From: Welwitschia mirabilis
Taxonomy: Eukaryota; Gnetophyta; Gnetopsida; Welwitschiales
NCBI GenBank assembly: GCA_051453625.1
Contig: JBOZIK010000001.1
Location: 122,258,712 to 122,322,711 of the forward strand
Reading direction: 5' to 3'
Length of the DNA: 64,000 bases
Shown: in pieces, positions 1 through 11,299 of the stretch
Layout of the letters: each line of letters starts with the position of its first letter
Position numbering within the stretch: the stretch's first letter is position 1
The notes under the pieces: model-generated
What the model was told of the DNA's origin: nothing
The model's input: only the letters and a program-made list of their open reading frames with translations
Database searches by the model: none
Program-made: the position numbers and the translations under genes

Positions 1-1589
1 AGACAATACTTATTTCTAAGTAACGCTAATTATTATAATTTATGTTTAGCTACATAAAGAAGAGAAAATAGAGATAATATTACTTTTTCAAGTAACAAAA
101 TATACATACAATAATACTCAATATGCTTTTCTGATTTATATTAAAATACTAATTATTACATAAAGATGTGTTAAAAATTGTATTCTTCTTTGCAAGTAAC
201 ATTATAGAGTATGGGAAATTCTATTACACCTTTGAAGGATAGCTATAGCTCCCTTTTTTAACCTTTTTCCCTTGTCTACTCCTAGAATATTTTGCCAAAA
301 AAAATCCCTACCTTTGGTAGTTCTTATACCTTTATTCACATGATATCTTGTACCTAAAACAAAATAATAAAATATACATACTAACATACTAACTAACCCA
401 CCCATTGATTAGTGTATATGCTGATAAAGAAAAACATCTATTATTATTTGAAATGCATGATTAAGATAATGAAAACACTTCAGTAATAAACACAATTTAC
501 ATTAGAATTTATCCTTATTATTGGGATTACATAGAAGAAAGAATATCATGAATTAAAAAAATAGGATGTAACTGTAGACCAACACAACATGAGAGAGGAG
601 GAGTGTCATGTAAGAACTTGAAGAGCTATAGGAAGAGATGACAAGCACCACATAAGAAGAAAGAATAAGTATTGTGTAAGAGAAAATAGAAAGTTCCATG
701 AAGCACCAACCAAGAGGGAGGAAGGAATGTCATGAAAGAGAAGTAGAAATGCTACATGAAGAGGAGGAGCACTGGTGAATGGGGAAAACACTACAAAAGA
801 GGATGATCAAAAAATGCATGTAAGAAAATGACTTTAAGGGATTCTCAAATTCCATCATTGATCTTTATGTGAAAATGCTAAGGCTACTTCTTAGATCATC
901 CACTTATCATACGTGGGAGAGACTAAATTATTAAGGTAGAAAACTAGTGATCATGCATTCATAACTCAAAACTGACATTTTACTTCTGATTCCATTTATA
1001 ATATTAATTATGTTTATTCAATTTTGGGTAACCTAATTAGTACTCTTTAAGTTGCATAAAGAAGGAAAAGAAGAGGCTATGAGTTTGAATTCATAAAATA
1101 ATATTTATCATTAACTTGAATAAAAGTTATGCTTAATATAAAATATGTGCTAGGCCTTATACATTATTACTAATAATTAATATGTGTTTTAATTAAAGTA
1201 TTCGATGAATACATCTAAGTTCCTCCTAAATATATATATGAAATGAAATTATTACTATTGGAAGATAGACATAAATTTATGAATTGGCCTAATAAGCATT
1301 TGTATTAATAAATATTAAGAAATTAATATAAAAATTAATTCATGAATTGAGTTTAGAGTACAAAAACCACATTTTGTAACATAATTTTTGTAATAATGAA
1401 ATCTTCCATTACAAAATAAATGCTAATCTTGAAGTAGTCTAAATACAATTCTTTGCTCATAAATCAATGCAAATTGTTTAGAACATTCAAGTCCTCCAAC
1501 TACATGCATGAATCTAAGGAACCAGTATAAAAATATCACTCCATTTGAATTTCAACATCTTACATATCTAATAGCCTTCTTTATAGTAG
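1..1589. other. No gene seen; purine-rich imperfect repeats
   Basis: AT-rich sequence without a credible coding region. Between about 585 and 800 the + strand is rich in A and G, with loosely repeated pieces such as GAGGAGGAG and GTCATG followed by AAG-rich runs, which look like decayed simple repeats. The short open frames here give low-complexity peptides without any family resemblance. Confidence 0.6.
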
Positions 1590-2159
1590 GTCTTGCACAT
1601 GCAAGCATGGCATCAGAACTGCAACTTTTACTATTCCTAGTATGATCCATGGTAAGGCTTAGGTGGAAAGGGAAAGTTTTAAGGATAACGTAGGAATTCT
1701 CAAGGAAATTGATATGTGATTAAGATAAATTAATATTGCAATGTTAAACAAATTTTTAGGATGTACTATCAACAGTCCAAGCACACTTCAAAATATGATC
1801 AAATAATATTTTCAATTTATTTGATTACACATCTATAGAGGGAACAATTTACCCCTTTACTCTTTGGAGGAATTATTGTAATCTAGATGATCACATCTCT
1901 AGAGAAAATCATTTACCCCTTTACTCTCTAGAGGAATTATTGGAATCCAATACACACACCTAGAGGGAATAATTTTTATCCCTTTACTCTCTAGGAAAAA
2001 TATTTTAGTAAGATATAATATATTAATTTCAGGTCAACAAATGGTCACTAGCTTAGAACATCATGAAAAGGGTTAAGATGGATGAATCAAAAGTAAAAAA
2101 TGATGTGTGGTGTATGATTTATGAATAGAATTTACAAGCCTTCAATAGTATGTAAAATA
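1590..2159 (-). mobile_element. LTR fragment of element I (left copy)
   Basis: Resembles 3225-3738 closely, for example at the shared block CCATGGTAAGGCTTAGGTGG (1647 and 3288). Both copies end in matching blocks around AGAATTTACAAGCCTTCAA. The left copy is cut at 2159 by an assembly gap and its counterpart of 2854-3225 is missing, so it is truncated. Orientation is inferred from the primer-binding site at 2838-2850. It contains three degenerate copies of a roughly 60-bp unit (1832-1995), each with a CCCTTTACTCTCTAG core. Confidence 0.6.
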
Positions 2160-2259
2160 NNNNNNNNNNNNNNNNNNNNNNNNNNNNNNNNNNNNNNNNN
2201 NNNNNNNNNNNNNNNNNNNNNNNNNNNNNNNNNNNNNNNNNNNNNNNNNNNNNNNNNNN
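2160..2259. other. Assembly gap of 100 N
   Basis: Exactly 100 N, the conventional placeholder for a gap of unknown size. It falls at the end of the truncated LTR copy of element I. Reading frames running through it are meaningless. Confidence 0.99.
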
Positions 2260-2837
2260 TTTCCTTTAGTTTATTGGAATATCATATGATAATTCCAATT
2301 TCTTCTTTAAGTGTCAAAAGGCTTCATAAAACTTTGGAAAGATTGTTTTACATTAAAAAACATGATAATGAATATGGATGTTGGTCATGATAATGACTAT
2401 GATGTTGGTCTTTATCAACATTAATATATGATTCACTTTCAAATTTTTGATGCTCAGATAGAATAATTGAGAATTCTATTTTAAGTTATTTATGATGATA
2501 TGTGGAGAAGATCTAATTATTTTGAACCTTTGGAAAATTACTATACCTTAGTTGAATGTATATGAGATTAGTAGTTTATGATAGACATAATGAATTAACA
2601 ACTTGTACTCCTAGGATCTTGAGCTTCATTTCTTAGTGAAAAACTAGGTTTTAGTTGTTCTCTACTCTCTTTTGTTCCTATTGTTTATTAAGTTTGTAAG
2701 TCATATATTTACAAATTACTAAATAATACTACACAATACTTTTTAGATTTGATTTAATCCTAAATATATGTTAAATAGTTAAGGCAAGTGAATTCATAAG
2801 CCTAACACCAGTTAACCCCAATGAATTTGTCAGCCTA
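2260..2837 (-). mobile_element. Probable internal remnant of element I
   Basis: Lies between the truncated left LTR copy and the primer-binding site, where the 5' leader and start of gag would be on the - strand. I see no recognisable domain. It is far too short for a complete element, so most of the interior is either deleted or lost in the adjoining gap. Confidence 0.35.
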
Positions 2838-2850
2838 GGCTCTGATACGA
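2838..2850 (-). promoter_or_regulatory. Primer-binding site, tRNA-iMet type (element I)
   Basis: On the - strand this reads TCGTATCAGAGCC, one base different from TGGTATCAGAGCC, the complement of the plant initiator tRNA-Met 3' end. It is followed to the right, after a 3-nt spacer, by TGTAATG at 2854, which suits the plus-strand left edge of an LTR whose element runs on the - strand. Confidence 0.75.
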
Positions 2851-2853
2851 AAA

Positions 2854-4320
2854 TGTAATGTCTTAATTTCAGCCCCTAAACTATGAATGTTACTTAATTT
2901 GATGTTTACAACGTTCTCATTATGAATATGCACTAGATTAAATTTTAGCATGCTTTAAACCATATCTAGATCGAATACCAAAATTTTATTATAAGGAGGC
3001 AATTACACCATGATAATAACATGTTAAAGAAAAAGTTAAATCATAAATGGCTTTAGTAAATAATGAGTGAATTATAATGTTTACATAAGATTCATAGAAA
3101 ATTTATAGTAATAGTATTTTTTCACATGCTGTAATTGTAAGTACATAAAGCATGAAATAAATAGCAAGGTATTTTAAGCCATCAACAACAAGTACTTCTT
3201 TCTCACTAACCAAAATCCATGTCAGTATCTAACTAGCACATATAATATGGTATGAGAATTGTGAAATCCTTACAATCCCCACTATGGTCCATGGTAAGGC
3301 TTAGGTGGGAAAGGGAGGTTTTAAGAACAAGGAAGGAATTCTTAAAGAAAATATATATATGACCAAACCAAACCAAGAATGCAATGCCAAACAATGTAAG
3401 ACAGACTATCAACAATTCAAGCACATTGCAAAATTTGTTCAGTTAACAATTTCAATTTATCTGGTTGCAATCATCCAGAGAAGTCCCATTTGCTCCCTTT
3501 ACTCTCTAGAGATAATTTTATAATAGCTTGTATGCATAATATCTAGAGGGATTTCATCTACTTCCTTTACTCTCTTGAGGAAATTTCTTATCAAACTAGA
3601 GTATATCAATAGAAATCAACAAGTTCACTAGCTCAAAACATTATGGAAAGGGTTGAAATGGATGAATCAAAGCAAAACATAATGCCTCGCTTACAATTTA
3701 CAAATAGAATTTATAAGCCTTCAACAGTATGTGGAATAATAAATAAGTTCTAATGGATGCAAGTGTGGCACATGGAAAGAAATGCAAGAAGTAAATAAGA
3801 ACATACAAGAATAAAATGAAGGACCATAAAACCATACAAGAATGAAATAAATATCATAAAGCCATACCCAAAATCAAATGAAGATTCAAGAAATTTTAGA
3901 GATACCAAGATTCCAAGTCTCTAAGGCTTTTCCAATCTTCAAAATTAAGATCGCAAGATTCAATAATAAGAGATTTTCAAGATATGAAATATGAGGAGAA
4001 GAGGGTCCTATTTATAGTAGAGGATGTAAAATTTGAAGAAGTTACATCATAAAAAGAGAGTAATGGAAGTGGTGGAAGTGGTGTAGGTAGTGTAAGTGGT
4101 GATGATGTGGAACTGGTGGAAGTAGTGACAGTGGTGGAATTGGTGGAAGTGGTGATGATGATGGAAGTGATGTAGGTAGTGTAAGTGGTAACAGTGTGGA
4201 AGTGGTGGAAGTGGTGACAATGGTGGAAGTGGTGATGATGGTAGAAGTCTTGGGAATTTCCTTGCTAGGCCACTAGGTTCATTCATCATAACAAATAATG
4301 CATAAAAATAAAAAATTAAC
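2854..4320 (-). mobile_element. 5' LTR of element I (right end uncertain)
   Basis: Starts with TG three bases from the primer-binding site at 2838-2850. Its middle part (about 3225-3738) matches the left copy at 1590-2159. It holds two copies of the 60-bp CCCTTTACTCTCTAG unit (about 3475-3590) where the left copy has three. The right boundary was not found; 4320 is only where clear repeat structure stops. The stretch 3740-4050 holds repeated short phrases such as CATACAAGAAT. Confidence 0.5.
4056..4255 (+). repeat. Minisatellite of GGTGGAAGT/GGTGATGAT units
   Basis: About 200 bp built from 9- and 12-base variations on GGTGGAAGTGGTGATGAT. A higher-order period near 89 bp is visible: GTAGGTAGTGTAAGTGGT occurs at about 4083 and again at about 4172. 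It lies inside or at the edge of the element I LTR. All steps are near multiples of three, so both strands stay open; the - strand gives a His/Pro/Thr-rich peptide that is a by-product of the repeat and not a gene. Confidence 0.85.
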
Positions 4321-5590
4321 ATGTGTCATCACAAATATATATTTTTCAAAATAAAATATAAAGTAATAGTTATACAAAAAAATTAATATCAATACAACTA
4401 CTATCACAACCACTACTTAGCCACTAGCATGGCCACTAACAAGGCCAATAATGATCATAAATAAAATTTTACAATAGGGATATTCTACAAATTGAAAGGA
4501 ATAAAAATTATGGCATAATTTTTTTCATAATATATCTCAATTCTAAGAAAAATAATACAATAATTAACTTAAGTATCCTATATAAAAAAACTTTATTTAA
4601 ATTAAATTTTTAGGCTAAGTGTTAAACCTTGAAAGTTTGGACATGATACTTTTTCCAAACCATCTTCATCTCATACCTATTTATTAGGAAAAAGAAATTT
4701 AAAGATTTCTTAAATTAAAAGAAAGTAAATAATAATTTAAATAAAATGTTTCTAATTTAGTAAATCTTTAAAAGAAACAAATTCACATAGAAATTAATCA
4801 TAAGATCATCTTCATTAACCTTAATTTTTTGTAATTATTTTAAGTTTTGAAAAATTTTTATTAGCCTTGTAAGCATGGACATGAAAATTCTCTCCTTTTG
4901 AAAACATTTTCTCTTAGGCACTTGTAATAATTTTAAGTTTTCACTATAAAATATTTGTTTTATATTTCTAAGTTACTTCTACTTTAGTCTGAACTGATCA
5001 TTATACTTTATAAGCTATATTTTTCTTTCTCTAAATTTAATTTGATTTTTTAAAATATTTTAACTATTTGAAAATTAAACACATAATCAAGTTAAATATT
5101 TAATTCTTAAACAGAAATTATTTTTGGAACATGATACATGCATTTTCTTAATAAACAGACATAAAATATATTAAGAAGTACTAATAATTATGGTGGTAAA
5201 GCTAACTCATAATCTGATATGTTCCTATGAATATTTTTACCAACTAGTTCTTCTTGCTAAAATAAAATATGCCTTTAAATAGAGATATCTTAAGGAAAAA
5301 ATATACTCCTTCCTAAAATTCTATATGCCTTATTTTCCTATTTACATATTTAGCTATCTAACTTTTACTCTCTCTAGCCTCTTTTTAATTAGACTAACTT
5401 TTGTTCTAATTTTTAAATAGATGAAACTTTTAATAGATTTTAACTAGTTGCATTAAACTAGAATATTGATGTCCTACAAATTTTTTTATAAAGAGCTTTA
5501 AATGGTATACATCTAATGGATTCCTAATAACTATTGTTATAGGTAAACTTAAATAATGCTAGATGATTTACCCAAGATCCACCAAAATCT
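4320..5590. other. No gene seen; region downstream of element C pol
   Basis: Very AT-rich. It should hold the end of the integrase and the 3' LTR of element C (- strand), but I cannot match it to the presumed 5' LTR at 9.58-12.4 kb. Two loosely similar passages near 4625 and 4865 share GGACATGA next to CTTG, which may be a decayed repeat of about 240 bp. The 3' LTR of C is probably truncated or too diverged to see. Confidence 0.4.
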
Positions 5591-5599
5591 AGTATTATT

Positions 5600-5995
5600 G
5601 ATCTTAACAATTATTCTAAAATTTAATTAATTATTTTCATTTGTCCATTAGTTTAAGAATGAATTACTATGTGTAAGTTTAATTTAAAACCAAGATCTTC
5701 ATTATGCTATCTAAAACCTAGGTGTAAACTTGTTATCCCTATCTAAAGTAATTACCTTTGAAATTCTATGAAGATTTTCTATGTTTTTTTATATATTCAT
5801 TTGTCATTCTTTCAATTGAAAAAGTAGTTTTGATTATGTAAAAATATGCACTTTTAATTAAGAAATTAATTACTACCATTATTGCATCAAATCCTTCCTT
5901 TGATCTAGGTAAACTTGTAATAAAATCCATTCCAATGATCTTACATTCCCATTCTAGTACTTCATAAGGATATAAAGTTCTTTTTGGCTATATAT
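5600..5995 (-). pseudogene. Integrase core remnant, gypsy element C
   Basis: Integrase would insert the retrotransposon cDNA. Reading the - strand from about 5990 gives a frame with IIGMDFITSLPRSKEGFDAI, matching the plant gypsy pattern MDF(I/V)TGLPRS. A stretch resembling KSAHF and the downstream conserved segment follows: KSAYFYIIKTTFSIERM. Further along, multiple stops interrupt the part that should hold the second Asp and Glu. The first catalytic Asp (in GMDF) is retained; the Asp of the usual VVDR is Asn-like here (VVIN). The RNase H remnant lies directly upstream, as expected. Confidence 0.8.
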
Positions 5996-6369
5996 ACTTT
6001 GCTTTAAGTAGCTAATAAGTCATTTATCTTACTATATAGTTGGCTATTTTTAATTTTCTTCCAAGCCACTAATAACATTGTTTTATATCTCTACACATTT
6101 TATTAACTTATAGATGAATAAAATACTTTGTTACATGAAATTCATTGAAACTTACCTTATTAATATTCTTAAAATTAGGTATCATAATCTTATCTAAATA
6201 GTTTACTAAACTTGTTTTAGAAGTATTAAACCTTTCTATTCCTTCTTCTCTAATCTTTTTAAATAAGGAACACTCTTGCTAAGCATTAAATATCATCTCA
6301 TGAAAATCGGTGTTTATCCTTAAACTGTGGATTATGTGTCTTCTTCTACTTAAAGCATCTGCCACTATA

Positions 6370-7135
6370 TTTGCTTTACCTACATAGAAATATACTATTA
6401 CATACTAGTCATATAAAAACTTCACCCATCTTCTTTGCTTGAGATTTAGATGGATTAAATATGAATATATTTTAGACTTTTATGATCTGTCTAGATTTCC
6501 ACATACTCTCTATAAAGATAATGTCTTAAAATCTTTAGTACATGAATTACTACAACTTACTCTAGATCATAAATTGAATACTTCGTTTTATGGATTTTTA
6601 ATGTTCCAGAGGTATATGTAATAACCTTATCATCTTGTATTAAAACAACTCCTATTTCTTCTCCTAATGCATCAGTATAAACTACATAAGACTTCCCTAA
6701 TTCTGAAATATTTATGATGTGAGCTAAATTAAGGGATACTACTACATTTATTTTATTTGTATGGAAATTTACTACTACATCATAGTATTGTAAAAACCCC
6801 ATTCATCTTCTATGCCTAAGATTTAGGTTAGGTTGAATGTGAATATATTTTAGACTCTTATGAACTATCTAAATTTTTAAATGCTCTCCATAAAGTAATG
6901 TCTCTACATCTTTAGTGTAAAAATTACTATAGCCAAGTCTAGATCATGAACTAGATAATTATTTTTAAGGATTATTTAATTTTCTATAGGCATATACAAT
7001 AAACTCACTATCTTCCACTTAAATAACTCCTATTCATTTTCTTGATGCGTCATTATAAACTACATAAGGCTTCCCTAGTTCTAATATATTTAGGACAAGT
7101 GATAAAGTAAGCAATGATTTTAATGTCTGGAAAGC
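6370..7135 (-). pseudogene. RNase H remnant of element C, duplicated in tandem
   Basis: RNase H would degrade the RNA template during reverse transcription. The frame at 6802-6557 contains KSYVVYTDALGEEIGVVLIQ followed by DDKVITYTSGTLKIHKTKYS, typical of gypsy RNase H (YTDAS..GLG.VL.Q). The upstream copy near 7100-6960 gives KPYVVYNDAS with stops. The two copies are offset by 378 bp (GAATATATTTTAGAC at 6463 and 6841), so the second copy joins onto the position where the first reaches its end (LNLRHRR, then KINVVV). 378 is divisible by three, so the duplication itself kept the frame. Later stops and indels broke both copies. Confidence 0.85.
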
Positions 7136-7399
7136 CTGTTCACATTAACCAATGCATGCAAATTAGTTATCTTTCCTTAAAAGAGAGGTTAAAGGAATAG
7201 CAATCTTGGAAAATTAGTAATAAGCCTATTATAATAACCTGTAAGACCAAGAAAACTCCTTTTCTTCATTACTGATTCTAGTTTAGGATAATTTTACAAC
7301 TACCTAAACCTTATCATAATTTACATCAACTCCTTATTCTAATATTCCATGATCCAAAATTTTTATTTTTAATATCCAACTTATACTTTCCTAGATTCT

Positions 7400-7880
7400 T
7401 ATAAAAGTGAATTCTTTTTTTTAAAAGTATATAACACTATTTTTAGATGCTACTCATGGGATTCCTTTGATGGAGAATACACCAATACATCATCAATGAA
7501 AACTATTATAAATTCATCTAGGAATTTCCTAAATATATTATTTATTACTATCATAAATACTATTAAATCCTTAGTAAGACCAAAAGAAATAAATTTGAAG
7601 TTAAAATATTCATACTAAGTCTAAAAGATAGTTTTAAAAATATCCCCTTCCTTAATTTAAAGCTAGTAAAAATATCCCCTTCCTTAATTTAAAGCTAGTA
7701 GTATCATACTTTAAGATCTAAGTTAGAGAAGATTCTAGCATATTTCAACTAATCAAATAAGTCTTCTATCCTTAGTAAGAAATAGCTATTCTTGATCATT
7801 ACTCAATTTAACATTCTATATTCTACAAACAGTCTTAGTTATCCATCCTTATTTTTGGTAAATAAGACCTATGCACTTCA
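7400..7880 (-). pseudogene. Reverse transcriptase remnant, element C
   Basis: On the - strand this has motifs in family order: KNKDG followed by LRLFVEYRMLN, then RIEDLFD, ARIFSNLDLK, IKEGDI, and finally FIDDVLVYS at 7500-7474. The catalytic FIDD is intact, although several stop codons and a frame change occur upstream. A 32-bp perfect tandem duplication at 7637-7700 lies just after IKEGDI and shifts the frame. The domain order and sequence are those of plant Ty3/gypsy RT. Confidence 0.85.
7637..7700. repeat. Perfect 32-bp tandem duplication inside RT of element C
   Basis: Units 7637-7668 and 7669-7700 are identical by eye, beginning AAAATATCCCCTTCC. Everything around is heavily mutated, so the duplication is recent. 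32 bp is not a multiple of three, so it adds a frameshift to an already dead RT. Confidence 0.95.
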
Positions 7881-8289
7881 AGGAGATATGCTTAATCTAA
7901 TTAAATCCTTATGTAGTAATGTTATTAGCTATTCTTTTAATTCTATCAAATCCACTAGAGACATTATATAAAGAGTTCTTGATATGGATTCTACACTAGG
8001 TTTTAGAGATATTTCAAAATAATCTCCCCTATTAGAAGGGTATTCCAATCATTCATCTAGAAACACATTCATATAATCCTTATTTCTAAACTTTTTAGCT
8101 AATATTGCAAGGAGAATAGGTATTTCACTACATCAAATGCCTTATCTCTTTTGGCTTTTTTTCTTAGTTATTTTTCTTTAATTAAATTTAATATAATAGG
8201 AGTGAACCTAATTAGTAACTAGATTATCTCATTTCTAGGACCTAAGACTATAAATTTTTAAAGTGGTAGTCTATTTGATCCTTATTCTC

Positions 8290-8574
8290 CTATAGACAAT
8301 TCATGTCTAGAATGATATCCAAGTAGTCCAACTCTAAGACTAGAAGATGCACTTGAAATGTATGTTCAATAATAATCATATTATTCATAGAATTTGCACT
8401 AAGAGTTCTAATTTTTCTACCATCTGAAAGTTCTATTACTAATTTCTTCTTGTTCTTAATTATATGGAATAATTTTTTGACTAATGAAAAGAAAATGAAG
8501 GAGTCTAATGCTTTTTGACCCAATAAAATTCTTACAAAGAGACCTAGCAACATACTTAATGTTTTCAATATCAT
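8290..8574 (-). pseudogene. Aspartic protease region remnant, element C
   Basis: The 94-residue frame ends in HLLVLELDYLDIILDMNCL, matching the gypsy protease end pattern (V..L...D.ILGM.WL). Before it, VIELSDGRKIRTLSAN matches the V.V.DGR.. segment. The active-site DTG/DSG would lie nearer the N-terminus and is not seen in this frame; DSFIFFS near residue 24 resembles DSGATHSF with loss. It sits between gag and RT as expected. Confidence 0.7.
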
Positions 8575-8652
8575 TAAAGGTCAAATGCCTTTAGCAAAAA
8601 TTAAAGCATATAATTTTCTAATGTTTCTTGGGGCTCATCCTCTCCCCTTTCT

Positions 8653-9270
8653 TTAAGAAAAGTTCTTAACTATATGAGGACCTTCACAATTATAACATCT
8701 TATACTTCTAAAATTATTATTAGTTACATTTCTTGATGAAGATTTTAATTTTGGATGGATTATTAGTTTTTCCCTGCCTTGAGGATGCTTGGAATTCATT
8801 ACATTAGCCTTAATCATCTCAAATCTATTAGAGTTAATAGTTGTCCTTAGATGCTTGAATAATGTTCTTTTTCTTGGTTGCATCTATTTATTCTTTCAAA
8901 GTGTTTTTCTTTTTCTTGAAGTTCTTGCTCCTGATATATGAATATTCACTAAGTCNNNNNNNNNNCTTCTCTAGATCTTTATTAAGATTGCTAAGCTATA
9001 AATCCTTAATTTGCCTTTAAATTATAGGGTGCATATTTGCCAGTAATCTATTTACCTTTACTACATCACTTATAGCTATTTCTAGGATATACCTTAGAAC
9101 CTCTATAAATTTATTCTCATATTAATCAATCATCATGAAGCCTTACTTGAGTCTATATAACTCCTTTACCTTTTCATTTCAATAACATTCTGATAGTGCT
9201 TAGCTTAAAATTTAGCCTCAAATTCATCTCAAGTTAGTTAATTTGAAAATTGGAATCTTGCCTTCTTTAC
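8653..9270 (-). pseudogene. gag remnant with degenerate zinc knuckle, element C
   Basis: The C-terminal part (8883-8653) is basic and ends in CYNCEGPHIVKNFS, a CCHC zinc knuckle lacking its last Cys and one spacer residue. Upstream at about 9.26-9.05 kb the - strand yields pieces such as VLRYILEIAISDVVKVNR, in line with the retrotransposon gag domain (PF03732), interrupted by stops. A 10-N gap at 8956-8965 cuts the region. Gag would form the particle and bind the RNA. Confidence 0.65.
8956..8965. other. Assembly gap of 10 N
   Basis: Ten N within the gag remnant of element C. Size is nominal. Confidence 0.95.
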
Positions 9271-9568
9271 TTCCCACCATAATGTTGTACCTTTATTTAG
9301 TTGGTGAGTTGATAAGATAGCCTTTTATTCTAAAATAAAATTAAATAATTTCAATTCTTTTGTTATGGATACTACCCATGCTTTAGCCTTAGCTGTGTTA
9401 ACTGATCATTTAAAAAGTAAAGAATTCACTCTCTTGTAATTTATTTACCAGAGTTATTAACTATATTAGTCAGTGACTTAACATTAGCAAAAGATGTTTC
9501 TTCTCTTTTAGTCAAATCCTATAAGGCCTTAAATTCTACTATTAGTAAGCAAAATTTGTTGAACCTAA

Positions 9569-9581
9569 GGCTCTGATACCA
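9569..9581 (-). promoter_or_regulatory. Primer-binding site, tRNA-iMet (element C)
   Basis: Reads TGGTATCAGAGCC on the - strand, an exact match to the complement of the plant initiator tRNA-Met 3' end. It marks the junction between the 5' LTR (right) and the interior (left), and fixes the orientation of element C as - strand. Confidence 0.92.
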
Positions 9582-9683
9582 AAATTCCATAGCCCCATCC
9601 TCATAAAAGCCCAAGTATTTTAATCCTACATTACAAGCTCTAGGTATCTTATTAAACATTAGCAGAATTAAATGTTACTTGAT

Positions 9684-9693
9684 NNNNNNNNNN
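9684..9693. other. Assembly gap of 10 N beside a short direct repeat
   Basis: Ten N. Immediately right, TTAGAGACACATTA occurs twice (9694 and about 9714), a 20-bp direct repeat that could have caused the assembly break. Confidence 0.9.
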
Positions 9694-10325
9694 TTAGAGA
9701 CACATTATAAAGATTAGAGACACATTAACAACATTATAAAATTAAATAATTATTTACTATACTTTTCGTTAAAAAAGCCTAAACTATGAGTTTACCTTGT
9801 TAAAATATTTCTTATTTTTGAACTATTATTAATATTTTATAAAACATAAGCATTAAAATATTTTTAACTGATTAAGTAATAAAACAATCTCTCTCTTTAT
9901 ATATTTGACTTAAATTTCAAGCTTTATACTAATACTAGACTTACTTACTATAACTTAATGTATTTAATTAATAGTTTACACTTTATTATTAACTGACGTA
10001 TTAGATCATACCTTTTATTAACTAATTTATTAATAACTTAATAATTCCTAGATGATACATTAGTGGTGTTATAACATTCAGATAGCTAACATTCAACCTT
10101 TTGAAATTAAGATGTACAGGAGAGTTATGAATTAACAAATATGAAAATTTAGTTTTTGAAGTAAAGATATTATGACGAGCATGTTAATACTTAACAAGTT
10201 TTGAATTGAACTTTATTAGAACTTTTTTATCTTTAAACTATTATTTGAAATTTTTCTAAACATGAATTTTTATCTTTTTAAGTTATTAATAACTAATTAA
10301 TCTCTTTGTTTTTAATTTTTAGACT

Positions 10326-11030
10326 ATTAAATTTTATTAAAGAAGTCCATCTCTTCTAGACCATTTTTGCAATTTTATTTTAGCTTCTAAAAGTTCAAGT
10401 ACTTCTAAAAGAATTACAAAACAACTCATCAAGTTTAACTCCTAAAAGAAGTGGAAGTCCTACTTCCTTTCAATTAAAAAAGATTTTGAAAACATTGAAA
10501 ATCATTTTTATAAGTTAACTTATTTAAGGGTTTTTAATTCTAATAAATCTATTTTTACCTATTTATTTTATCTTTTGAAAGTGTAGGCACTTCTGAAAGC
10601 AACACAAAATGGATTCTTAGGTTTAGCTCTTAAAGAAGAGAAATTACCAAATTCTTCTAATGTTAAAATTCATAAAGATTTTAATATTTATTATATGAGT
10701 TAATTTATTTAAAGGAGTCAATTTTTTCTAAATCCATTTTCACCTCTTTATTTTATCTTCCAAAAATTTAGACACTTCCAAAAGAAGCACAAAAGGACTC
10801 ACTAGGTTTAGCTTTCAAAAGAAGTGAGAGTTCCAATTTCTTGCATAATTAAACTTTGTAAAGGGTTTAATATTTCTTATATAAGTTAATTTTATTTAGA
10901 GGAGTCCACCTCTTGTAAACCCATTTTTTCCTCTTTACTGCAGTTTCTAAAAGTTCAAGTGCTTCCGAAAGTAATACAAAAAGGCTCAATAGATTTATCT
11001 TTCAAATAAGTAGGAGTTCTAATATAATTT
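10326..11030. repeat. Tandem array of about 187 bp x 4
   Basis: Four diverged units. The marker segment, AAAAGTTCAAGTACTTCTAA in unit 1, appears at 10389, 10577, 10762 and 10949, giving spacings of 188, 185 and 187 bp. Each unit also has a TTAAAGAAGT-like passage and an AGTCCACCTCTT-like passage. A further partial copy of the marker is at about 12140. It lies in the presumed 5' LTR of element C. Confidence 0.88.
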
Positions 11031-11299
11031 TATTATAGATATAATTTTAAAAATTAATAATAACCATTAAAAAGATTCATTTGAGATAGAGAATTTTAGG
11101 AAACTATTAAATATGCCAAATACAAATCACAAGCATTATGTCTATAAACTTTAAATTTTTAATCTTTTACCTCAATATCCTTTATTTATAGTGTTAGCTA
11201 ACTTCGAAATTTATACATATGAACCAAAAAAATAAAGTTAATCTTAGTGTTAGCATTTTAACTTCCTTTATAAATATTTATATGAGGAAAAATGTTTTA

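Larger units (their letters stand above)
5590..9583 (-). mobile_element. Element C: decayed Ty3/gypsy retrotransposon interior
   Basis: On the - strand the order is gag (about 9.26-8.65 kb), protease (8.57-8.29), reverse transcriptase (about 7.87-7.40), RNase H (7.13-6.37) and integrase (about 6.0-5.6). That order (RT-RH-INT) defines Ty3/gypsy. The tRNA-iMet primer-binding site and the RNase H and integrase sequence style point to a chromovirus-like lineage (inference). Every domain carries stops and frameshifts, so it is non-functional. It also shows a 378-bp tandem duplication over RNase H and a 32-bp tandem duplication in RT. Confidence 0.85.

Noticed and set aside
606-791. Hydrophobic 61-residue frame that looks like a membrane protein
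   Set aside because: Complement of a purine-rich tract, so Leu/Ser/Phe-rich by composition.
4047-4322. 91-residue His/Pro/Thr-rich frame on the - strand
   Set aside because: It is the translation of the minisatellite; the repeat unit in near multiples of three keeps frames open on its own.
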